In this document: positions 1-5,566 of the stretch, piece by piece | Numbering within the stretch: the first letter of the stretch is position 1 | Layout of the letters: each line of letters opens with the position of its first letter | Assembly: GCA_000998025.1 (NCBI GenBank) | Contig: LCJG01000054.1 | Location: 1-6,699 of the forward strand | Length of the DNA stretch: 6,699 nt | Source: Candidatus Collierbacteria bacterium GW2011_GWB1_44_6 | GTDB taxonomy: Bacteria > Patescibacteriota > Microgenomatia > UBA1400 > MFAQ01 | Reading direction: 5' to 3' | Notes under the pieces: generated by a model | The model's input: the letters and a program-made list of their open reading frames with translations, nothing else | The model's database searches: none | What the model was told of the DNA's origin: nothing | Made by a program: the position numbers and the translations under genes

Positions 1-372
1 ATGGGTTTAACACAAGGTGAAAAATTAACACTTGAAGAGCTCTTATACGGTTCGATGCTGGTTTCCGGGAATGATGCTGCGGTTACAATTGCCGAAGGTG
101 TTTCAGGGTCAGAAAATGCTTTTGTTGACGCGATGAACAGTACTGCAGACGACATGGGGCTTTCTGACACGAAATTTGTTAATGCTTCGGGGCTGGATGA
201 CGATGGCAAACGCCACCAGAAGCATCTAAACACAAGAGGAAAGCTGCTTCTGGTCGAAATCCCTCCTTATTTACCCCACGCGGTCAGGAATTTGTCAGCC
301 GATTTCCCCGGTTTCCTTCTCGAACTGGCCGATGCGCCTCAAACGGGAGTCGAAAAGCTCAACATAATTTAA
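1..372 (+). CDS. Truncated S11 D-Ala-D-Ala carboxypeptidase-like ORF with a cupin-like tail (5' partial)
   Basis: The first ~68 codons match the middle of penicillin-binding peptidases of family S11 (DacA/PBP5-like), which trim the D-Ala end of peptidoglycan stem peptides outside the membrane. The catalytic S-x-N motif is seen as SGND at residues 22-25, followed by the family pattern of F-V-x-x-M-N, an acidic/alanine stretch and F-V-N-A-S-G-L-D. The ATG at 1 is probably an internal Met, because the SxxK nucleophile motif that should precede it lies outside the window. After DDDG (residues 67-70) the expected H-Y-S-T-A segment and the later K-T-G motif are absent. Residues ~81-123 instead read like the end of a cupin or sugar-epimerase-like domain (IPP, then PHAVRN, then LLELAD). 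As written it lacks two of three catalytic motifs, so an active peptidase is unlikely. It ends 7 bp before a strong terminator. S11 assignment is fairly sure; the tail assignment is tentative. Confidence 0.7.
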   Translation: MGLTQGEKLTLEELLYGSMLVSGNDAAVTIAEGVSGSENAFVDAMNSTADDMGLSDTKFVNASGLDDDGKRHQKHLNTRGKLLLVEIPPYLPHAVRNLSADFPGFLLELADAPQTGVEKLNII

Positions 373-378
373 TTCAGT

Positions 379-405
379 ACCCACCCCTCACCGGGTGGGT
401 TTTTC
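379..405 (+). terminator. Rho-independent terminator
   Basis: A perfect 8-bp stem (ACCCACCC at 379-386 with GGGTGGGT at 393-400), a 6-nt loop and a following T-rich run TTTTTCTT. It closes the carboxypeptidase-like gene and insulates the promoter that starts at once downstream; the last T's of the terminator overlap the -35 box of the next gene. Confidence 0.9.
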
Positions 406-434
406 TTGACTTTAAGCCATACCTATAGTATTAT
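406..434 (+). promoter_or_regulatory. Sigma-70-type promoter, leaderless arrangement
   Basis: TTGACT (406-411), a 17-bp spacer, and TATTAT (429-434): five of six consensus bases in each box with ideal spacing. Transcription should begin near 441, while the ATG of the next gene is at 443 and no Shine-Dalgarno sequence is present. The message should therefore be leaderless or carry a 1-2 nt leader. Confidence 0.8.
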
Positions 435-442
435 CTTACCTA

Positions 443-1228
443 ATGACGAGCCTGGAAAAATTTGTTTCTATTCTTACCCCCAACCGCCAACTTTTGGCTG
501 CCAATCTATTGGATAAAAACTGGTTCAAAAATACCGATATTTCAGTCCAAAAGGCCATTCTTTCTCTTCCTGATGACCATGAGGGCTTTGTTTTTGACCT
601 CTCCAACAGACCGGATATGATTGGTAGTCTAGAAATAGTAAAACTAATTAAATTTGTAGAGGGGGATTATCTTATAATCCCTGTTTTTGAAGTTTATTCC
701 CACACCAGCAAGAAAACCTTTACCAAGGAATATGTCAGTTGGAAGATGGGACACCGTCCAGGCATCAAGGGTGTTTTGTTCGTGGAGACCAGCGGAAAGA
801 TTACTCATTTTATAAACATTGAAGCGGACAAATTCCCGGTCGCCGCCAAAACCTACGACGCCGTTGGTGGTATTTTTCAGTACACCAAACAGGAAGTAGT
901 TGACCTGCCATCCCAGATTCAGAATATCCTCAAAAAAAAGTTGGGCCTAAATAAGCTGGATATTAAGCGCTTTATTGATTTAGGCAATATCAATACAGAC
1001 AACGGCCTAACTATCAACTATCCGGGGATCTTTGCCGCCATCATAGATGGTAAGGAAGCCCAAAATTTAGTTAAAATTCATCCAGTAAACGATAAAATAG
1101 CAGTCAAAGACTACCTTGTCAGCATTATCCCCATCGAACAGCTTTCTAAGTACATTTCCGGGATCGACGATGCCTTCTTCCTCTCTATAGTTGCCAGATT
1201 ATTGGCTAAAAAAGTCATCTCCCTCTAA
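443..1228 (+). CDS. Nudix-like domain protein with degenerate Nudix box
   Basis: A 261-aa soluble protein with no signal peptide or membrane segment. Residues ~78-205 follow the layout of Nudix domains, which hydrolyse nucleoside diphosphates linked to another moiety: a strand segment GVLFVE (110-115), THF (121-123), VGGIF (141-145), a helix ending KKKLGL (164-169), then an LG-x-I-x-x-D-x-G-L segment (180-189) and PGIFAA (194-199), typical of the strand after the Nudix helix. In the canonical box (GX5EX7REUXEEXGU) the two metal-binding glutamates precede x-G-U; here those positions are K165 and K166, and the preceding R-E is N-I. The hydrolase chemistry is therefore probably lost, leaving a binding or regulatory role. 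The N-terminal ~75 residues and C-terminal ~55 residues are unrecognised. The ATG start is supported by the promoter spacing. Its own promoter and the flanking promoter downstream suggest a single-gene unit. A Nudix fold is an inference from motif order, not a search. Confidence 0.6.
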   Translation: MTSLEKFVSILTPNRQLLAANLLDKNWFKNTDISVQKAILSLPDDHEGFVFDLSNRPDMIGSLEIVKLIKFVEGDYLIIPVFEVYSHTSKKTFTKEYVSWKMGHRPGIKGVLFVETSGKITHFINIEADKFPVAAKTYDAVGGIFQYTKQEVVDLPSQIQNILKKKLGLNKLDIKRFIDLGNINTDNGLTINYPGIFAAIIDGKEAQNLVKIHPVNDKIAVKDYLVSIIPIEQLSKYISGIDDAFFLSIVARLLAKKVISL

Positions 1229-1242
1229 CCCTCCTATAGGTC

Positions 1243-1270
1243 TTGCCCCTGATACAGTTTGATCTATAAT
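1243..1270 (+). promoter_or_regulatory. Promoter of the membrane-protein gene
   Basis: TTGCCC (1243-1248), a 16-bp spacer and a perfect TATAAT (1265-1270). The predicted start, near 1277, leaves a leader of about 36 nt that carries a good ribosome binding site. The -10 box lies inside the longer reading frame that opens at TTG 1259, which argues that translation starts at the ATG at 1313. Confidence 0.75.
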
Positions 1271-1275
1271 CAAAC
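1257..1275. promoter_or_regulatory. Perfect palindrome over the -10 box, candidate operator
   Basis: GTTTGAT (1257-1263) and its exact reverse complement ATCAAAC (1269-1275) flank the 5-nt centre CTATA. The 19-bp site covers the whole -10 hexamer, a typical position for a repressor that blocks RNA polymerase. No repressor gene is visible in the window. It could in part be chance, because the TATAAT box itself contributes AT-rich bases, but the arms include G and C on both sides. Confidence 0.5.
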
Positions 1276-1303
1276 GAGACTTAAACAGTCAATCTTTCAC
1301 ATT

Positions 1304-1308
1304 GGAGG
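1304..1308 (+). promoter_or_regulatory. Ribosome binding site deciding the 1313 start
   Basis: GGAGG lies 4 nt before the ATG at 1313. It selects this ATG over the in-frame TTG at 1259, which has no such site and lies upstream of the predicted transcription start. Confidence 0.8.
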
Positions 1309-1312
1309 TTTC

Positions 1313-1714
1313 ATGACCGTCATTTCCCTAGTAACATTCGTTTCTTCCTTCTGTCTCCTGATATCTGCTATTTGCCTTGTTGTATTCCGCGATAAGATTT
1401 CCCCCACCGTACGTATCAAGACTATTCACGCCGATATGGCTGTATTTCAGCCCTTTGACGGTTCCGACATTATCCGGACACCCTTTCAGACCCAGATTGA
1501 CGATGGCATCAGACTCAATCTTATGCATACGTCGGTTATCGTTTCAACTTACCAAGATAAATACGGCGAATACTGGATACCCACGGTCTACACCGACGAC
1601 AATCAGTTTACCGTCGGAAAAAGCTGCGAAGTATCCCTCAAACTCAAAAAATTGAAGGTCGTCTTGGCTGATGGCCGGGGCAACGAAAACCTATACGACT
1701 TCAACAAGTCATAA
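1313..1714 (+). CDS. Small single-pass membrane protein, function unknown
   Basis: A 133-aa protein not recognised as any known family. Residues ~3-25 form one hydrophobic helix rich in V, L, I, F and S, followed by R26-D27-K28. There is no positive charge before the helix, so the positive-inside rule favours an N-out/C-in signal anchor, with the remaining ~105 residues cytoplasmic; a cleaved signal peptide is not indicated, and the cysteines at 14 and 21 are not in a lipobox. The C-terminal part alternates hydrophobic and polar residues (VIVSTYQDKYGEYWIPTVYT at 75-94, then VSLKLKKLKVVLADG), suggesting a small beta-rich domain. The start rests on the GGAGG site 4 nt upstream and the -10 box inside the longer frame. 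It has its own promoter with a palindromic element and ends upstream of a strong terminator, so it is probably a separately regulated single gene. Confidence 0.75.
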   Translation: MTVISLVTFVSSFCLLISAICLVVFRDKISPTVRIKTIHADMAVFQPFDGSDIIRTPFQTQIDDGIRLNLMHTSVIVSTYQDKYGEYWIPTVYTDDNQFTVGKSCEVSLKLKKLKVVLADGRGNENLYDFNKS

Positions 1715-1756
1715 TTTCCCAAAAAAGGAGAAAAAATTATCCCAATAATAAACCAC

Positions 1757-1783
1757 AACCCGCCTTAACCGGCGGGTTTTTTA
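1757..1783 (+). terminator. Rho-independent terminator at the convergent boundary
   Basis: AACCCGCC (1757-1764) pairs perfectly with GGCGGGTT (1771-1778) around a TTAACC loop, followed by TTTTTTAT. It ends transcription of the 133-aa membrane-protein gene. Read on the opposite strand the hairpin is followed only by GTGGTTTATT, so it is at best a weak stop for the converging kinase gene. Confidence 0.85.
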
Positions 1784-1788
1784 TAGCT

Positions 1789-3864
1789 TTAGATTATCTT
1801 TCCGCCTTCCGGCTCTACCATCTTTCCCTTGACCGCCTTCAGCGGCAGCCAGAACTTAAAGGTAGTTCCCCTCCCTACCGCACTGGTAAACCAGATCTTT
1901 CCGCCTGAAGATTCGACAATGGTTTTTGTTAGGTAGAGTCCCAATCCTGTTCCTTCTGTCACCTTTTTAGTGGCGTTGCTCGCCCGGAAAAATTTCTCAA
2001 AGACTCTCGGCTGTTCAGCTTTAGGGATTCCAATACCGTTATCTTTTATCTCCGTCAATATCCTTCCGTCTTTAGGATAGACTTTTATCTCAATTTTACC
2101 CCCGGGATTCGAATACATTACGGCATTGGATAGGAGGTTATTGTATACATGTTTAATCAGGTCGGGATCAACCTCTACCTCAGGTAAATTTTCACCAATA
2201 TCATATTCGATATTCCTTTCTCCTCCGATATTCACTTTTATATCTGCCACCACACTTTCTACCAAATTTTTCAGGTTCGTCTTTTTAGAAAGGATTATTA
2301 TCCTGCCGGACTCTATCCTGCTGACATTCAACAGCGCGTTCACCAGCTGGATCTCCCTTTCATTTGATTCTTTAATTTTCGATAGGTACTTTGTTTGTAA
2401 ATCAGTCAGTTTTCCGGCATCTCCCGAGAGCATCATTTCCACAAACCACTTCACTCCGGACAGGGGCGTTCGCAGTTGATGGCTGGCAAGGGAAATAAAC
2501 TCCGTTTTCATTTTTTCAATCGCCCGGAACTTACTTAAATCCCTTTCAATTCCTACAAAAAATAGCAAGTTCTCTTTGTCATCTAGTATTGGCGATACCC
2601 TCATCTCAGCTTCGTACAACTCCCCACTTTTCCTTCTGTTTCGTATTTCTCCCCAAAATGGTCGCTTGTCGTACTTAATTGTTTTCCAAAAATTTTCATA
2701 AAATTCCTTTGGCATTTGACCACCCCACAACGATGGCTTCTTCCCAATCATTTCCACAAGACCATAACCAGTTATCTCTTCAGCCGCCTTGTTGGCATAC
2801 ATTATTACTCCTTCAGGATCAGTAATGATTACATGGTCAGAAACCCCATCTACCGCCTGTTTAAATTTTCTAAGATCTCTTGTGGCCAAATCAGCCAAGA
2901 CCACTGCCCTCCTCCTAGAAGAGAGTATTGCGTAAACACTTAACACCCAAAGCAATAAAATAACAATTATGGTAGCCAAAAAGATCGTTGGCAAATTCTC
3001 CTCAAAAGAAGATAGTTTAAACATTTTGTCAGACTCGAGTACTACCCTAAAGTTGTGGCCCAGCAATTCAACCTCCCTGTTTATATGAGTCAATGGTTCC
3101 CCACCCAGTCTCCCAGAGGTAAAGATTTTCTCATCGCCGTCAAATAGAGAGTATCTTAGACCCGTCATGTCCACTCCGGTTCCCATCAAACCCTCAGAGT
3201 TTATCCACGCGCCCAGAAAACCAATCTGTGAAGCGGCTCTGTCGTAAACAGGCAAGACTATTTCATAACCCGTTTTCTTGCTCGAGGGAATGATGAGGTC
3301 CAGATGAGTCAGTTCTGACAAGGTTGGTTCCCCGGTTAGTGTCGCTTGGTTAAATGCTGCAGTTGTTCTGTCTGAATACTGAAAATCGAAACCCAACAAA
3401 ACAGAAACATCAGGATCTGTTGTGTGCAAATATTTAATTGGATATGAAATATCTTCTCCTGTTTTGGGAAACACCATATAGTTCAGATACTTTGAGTCAC
3501 CACTATTCCTCATCAATTCCTCAAAAACAGATATATTCTCTTTCCTTACCATTTCTACATAAGCAATAGAATATGAGCCGGGATGGTTTTCTTCCAAGCT
3601 GCTAACCTCAAAATACTTTCTCCATTTTTCAGGGCTGAGTTCACTCACACCCAAAAAACCCCTAAGATCATAAAGTATGCCCGTAGCCGTCATCAATCTT
3701 TCCCGAATCGTATCTTCCACCTTATCCAAAGTTAGGTTCAGATCCCTGTGTTTCCTGTCTTCCACCGATCTATTAATGAAGATCCACATATAAATCGATC
3801 CGCCCAATAAAAAAAGCGACGTCAATACTATCAGAAATAACCTCCAGCGCTCTTTATTGTTCAT
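1789..3864 (-). CDS. CHASE-PAS sensor histidine kinase
   Basis: A 691-aa membrane kinase that should autophosphorylate on a histidine in response to an external ligand and pass the phosphate to a receiver. Order of parts: TM1 (~10-30); an extracytoplasmic domain (~45-290) with CHASE-like pattern (FP...YPI near 132-143, then D-x-S-x-R-x-x-x-x-x-A, G-E-P-T-L-S at 178-183 and an ...IVLPVY strand at 202-207); TM2 (~293-315); a PAS domain (~332-445, with ITDPEGVI and ANKAAEEITGY); a HisKA domain with phosphoacceptor H462 in the SHQLRTP H-box; and a HATPase domain with N580 in the N-box, D608-N-G-x-G, F622/F625 and the G2 box GTGLGL (638-643). All catalytic motifs are intact. The ATG lies 5 bp after the receiver stop with no clear Shine-Dalgarno, so translational coupling is likely. 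The architecture is complete for the family; the ligand cannot be told from sequence. Confidence 0.93.
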   Translation of the reverse strand: MNNKERWRLFLIVLTSLFLLGGSIYMWIFINRSVEDRKHRDLNLTLDKVEDTIRERLMTATGILYDLRGFLGVSELSPEKWRKYFEVSSLEENHPGSYSIAYVEMVRKENISVFEELMRNSGDSKYLNYMVFPKTGEDISYPIKYLHTTDPDVSVLLGFDFQYSDRTTAAFNQATLTGEPTLSELTHLDLIIPSSKKTGYEIVLPVYDRAASQIGFLGAWINSEGLMGTGVDMTGLRYSLFDGDEKIFTSGRLGGEPLTHINREVELLGHNFRVVLESDKMFKLSSFEENLPTIFLATIIVILLLWVLSVYAILSSRRRAVVLADLATRDLRKFKQAVDGVSDHVIITDPEGVIMYANKAAEEITGYGLVEMIGKKPSLWGGQMPKEFYENFWKTIKYDKRPFWGEIRNRRKSGELYEAEMRVSPILDDKENLLFFVGIERDLSKFRAIEKMKTEFISLASHQLRTPLSGVKWFVEMMLSGDAGKLTDLQTKYLSKIKESNEREIQLVNALLNVSRIESGRIIILSKKTNLKNLVESVVADIKVNIGGERNIEYDIGENLPEVEVDPDLIKHVYNNLLSNAVMYSNPGGKIEIKVYPKDGRILTEIKDNGIGIPKAEQPRVFEKFFRASNATKKVTEGTGLGLYLTKTIVESSGGKIWFTSAVGRGTTFKFWLPLKAVKGKMVEPEGGKII

Positions 3865-3869
3865 TTACG

Positions 3870-4238
3870 TTACTCAGTTTTAGCAGTCAATTTTTGAAGC
3901 TCTTCTTCAATATTATTCAAATCGACGTCGGTTTTCATAAAACATTTTGTCGCCCCCATCTCCAGCACTCTTTCTATCGCATCTGGAAGGTTGGTAATCA
4001 CCAGCACGGGTATCTGCGCCGTTTGTGGGTTCTTCTTAATTTCTTTCAAGACATCCAGTCCATTAAACTTCCCAGGCATATATATATCCAATAAAATCAT
4101 ATCGGGTATAAATGTCGAAGCCGTCTTAATACCGCTTTCACCGTCAGTTGCCACTCTCACATCGTACTTCTCACCAAACTTTCTCCGGTAAGCTTCGTCC
4201 AGCAACAAATCATCCTCAATTATGAGTAACTTGATCAT
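3870..4238 (-). CDS. Stand-alone response regulator receiver domain
   Basis: A CheY-like receiver of 122 aa with no output domain. Numbered from the ATG at 4238, the acidic pair is D9/D10, the phosphoacceptor is D51 (LLDIYMPG), the switch threonine is T82 (VITN) and the conserved lysine is K102 (FMKTD), so all signalling residues are present. It is the natural partner of the histidine kinase whose gene begins 5 bp downstream. With no DNA-binding domain, its output would have to be a protein partner, a phosphorelay or the kinase itself. I chose the ATG at 4238 over the in-frame TTG three codons upstream (4247), because M-I-K-L-L-I-I-E-D-D is the family's usual beginning and an extended -10 element lies at leaderless distance from it. 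Confidence 0.93.
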   Translation of the reverse strand: MIKLLIIEDDLLLDEAYRRKFGEKYDVRVATDGESGIKTASTFIPDMILLDIYMPGKFNGLDVLKEIKKNPQTAQIPVLVITNLPDAIERVLEMGATKCFMKTDVDLNNIEEELQKLTAKTE

Positions 4239-4245
4239 ATAAACC

Positions 4246-4274
4246 AATATATCACAGGAACAGCAATGTAACTA
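4246..4274 (-). promoter_or_regulatory. Extended -10 promoter before the receiver gene
   Basis: On the - strand TGA precedes TATATT (4251-4246), giving a TGn-extended -10 with five of six consensus bases; a poor -35, TAGTTA, lies 17 bp further upstream (4274-4269). The expected start falls at about 4239, directly before the ATG at 4238, and there is no Shine-Dalgarno. It would allow the receiver and kinase to be transcribed apart from the genes upstream. Confidence 0.5.
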
Positions 4275-4280
4275 TCCTTA

Positions 4281-5471
4281 CTACTTCGTTTTCTTCATTA
4301 CCCATTCCTTGATACCCAGCAGTTCCAAGCCCTTCTCCATCATCAGGGCATCATGCATATATTCGGTTTGTTCTTTAGAGATAGTCGGGATCATCATCGC
4401 TTCTCCTTGGAACTTACCCGGCAAAAAGATAATCGCCTGACCTGGCTCTGCGCCCACACCCACATTACCCTTGCCCATAGTGTCTACTGCTTTACGCCAC
4501 CACCCTGGAGCTACTACAACAGGATAATTTGTATAGGCATTGCTAGGATCGAAAATTGTTGCGGCTCCGGCATTTGCTAAGTGAGTACCCACTACCGCTG
4601 CAGGTTTTTCGTGAATTAAAAGATCATAAAGTCTCATTAGTCCCCATTCCGGTTTTACGTTTGACCCAAAGTTACCTGCCTTGTCTGCCGTTACCACAGG
4701 ATACAAAGTTTTGGGACCATTCCCAGGTCCTATTGCCAGTTTTAGAAGCGACAAATGATGGATCAAAGGAATACCTGTTTGTTCCGCCATATAAGAACCG
4801 GGTGCCACTGGTGGATCATAGACAGTATGCAACTTTCCATCATTTCCATAATCTTTACCTAGACTGATTTGTTTTTTCCAATCCCCTTGCCTCATAGACT
4901 CACACATCAAAATCGCTAAGGTCTGTCCATTGATACTTTCTGCTTTTGTCTCTCCATTAATCAGTTTCACAAATTTATCCAACACATCAATCCTATTTGG
5001 TAATTTCCCGGCCTCCTTATCGATCATATTTCTGAGAAACAATACCAATCTGTGAGGATTGAGGGCCACTTCTCTTACAAAGCCCCTTAGTTCTTTGAAG
5101 CCTTCAACCGACGATCCCAATCCGGCGTTACTAATAAGCTCCATCGTCACTGGCAACTTTGTTTTAATATCCATCGCTAATACACTGAAAGGTGACTTCA
5201 TCTCCACTTGGGAATATGGATTTACGATTGTTTCTCCACCGGAAACAATATTTTTGGGCGGTCTCTCTTCCTTATACCGTTCCCCCAATCGGTTTGACCC
5301 TGGAGGGAATGATATCACTGGAGCCTCTTCCACAAAATACTTTTTAGAACTCCGGTCACGCATTTCCTCCAAAATCTCATCTCGTATTCCCAGTTGTTCA
5401 GTTCTTTCCAGCGTGTCAATTGCTTCATTTGCAACCTTGGCATGTGCCAGAGCAGCAAAAGTTTTTATCAT
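4281..5471 (-). CDS. Degenerate metallophosphoesterase-fold protein (pseudoenzyme domain)
   Basis: A 396-aa protein from the ATG at 5471. Residues ~95-355 can be laid along the MPE encoded just upstream. ISNAGLGSSV (113-122) matches ISDWHLGSSV of the active protein, so the D and H of motif I are N115 and G117. FLRNMI (145-150) matches FAGDEI, with RN for GD. A segment ending GDW (196-198) matches that ending PGW. VVGTHL (293-298) stands for VAGHIH, and VAPGWW...AEPGQAIIFLPGK (320-353) matches the end of the fold. N115 to N148 is 33 residues, exactly as D11 to D44 in the active copy. Without these ligands phosphatase activity is unlikely, so a structural or regulatory role is inferred. Residues 1-90 look like a helical, then low-complexity linker. 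The same frame stays open 69 codons upstream of this ATG into the MPE gene without a standard start codon, so this may be the C-terminal half of a longer tandem protein. Confidence 0.72.
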   Translation of the reverse strand: MIKTFAALAHAKVANEAIDTLERTEQLGIRDEILEEMRDRSSKKYFVEEAPVISFPPGSNRLGERYKEERPPKNIVSGGETIVNPYSQVEMKSPFSVLAMDIKTKLPVTMELISNAGLGSSVEGFKELRGFVREVALNPHRLVLFLRNMIDKEAGKLPNRIDVLDKFVKLINGETKAESINGQTLAILMCESMRQGDWKKQISLGKDYGNDGKLHTVYDPPVAPGSYMAEQTGIPLIHHLSLLKLAIGPGNGPKTLYPVVTADKAGNFGSNVKPEWGLMRLYDLLIHEKPAAVVGTHLANAGAATIFDPSNAYTNYPVVVAPGWWRKAVDTMGKGNVGVGAEPGQAIIFLPGKFQGEAMMIPTISKEQTEYMHDALMMEKGLELLGIKEWVMKKTK

Positions 5472-5478
5472 CGGCTCT

Positions 5479-5486
5479 CTCCTTCC
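5479..5486 (-). promoter_or_regulatory. Shine-Dalgarno-like site before the ATG at 5471
   Basis: GGAAGGAG on the - strand lies 7 nt before the ATG, a strong match and a good spacing, and it favours this ATG over the GTG at 5501. It also encodes Gly-Arg-Arg in the same open frame, so it may be only purine-rich coding sequence. A CCTCCT four bases upstream of its A-rich edge could pair with it in the mRNA. Confidence 0.55.
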
Positions 5487-5566
5487 TTTAGGAGGAATCA
5501 CAGTAAATCCTTGCCCGCCTGGTTCCGCTCTTGAAAGTCCCAGCTGTCTTCCAAAAAGATCAGTCG

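Noticed and set aside
1259..1312. Longer N-terminus of the membrane protein from a TTG start
   Set aside because: The -10 box and probable transcription start lie inside it, and a GGAGG site points to the ATG at 1313.
1725..1740. Shine-Dalgarno-like AAGGAG followed by an A-rich stretch
   Set aside because: No ATG, GTG or TTG follows at a usable distance; the frame from ATT would be about ten codons and runs into the terminator hairpin.
1757..1778. Bidirectional terminator serving the histidine kinase gene too
   Set aside because: On the - strand the hairpin is followed by GTGGTTTATT rather than a T run, so it is weak in that direction.
2126..2479. 117-aa ORF on the + strand within the kinase gene, and similar + strand ORFs at 2716, 4353, 4556, 5059 and 6137
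   Set aside because: They are antisense to well-supported genes, have no recognisable domains or ribosome sites, and read as reverse-strand shadows.
5472..5501. GTG at 5501 as the start of the pseudo-MPE protein
   Set aside because: The purine-rich Shine-Dalgarno-like site lies downstream of this GTG and is correctly spaced for the ATG at 5471; the GTG has no ribosome site of its own.
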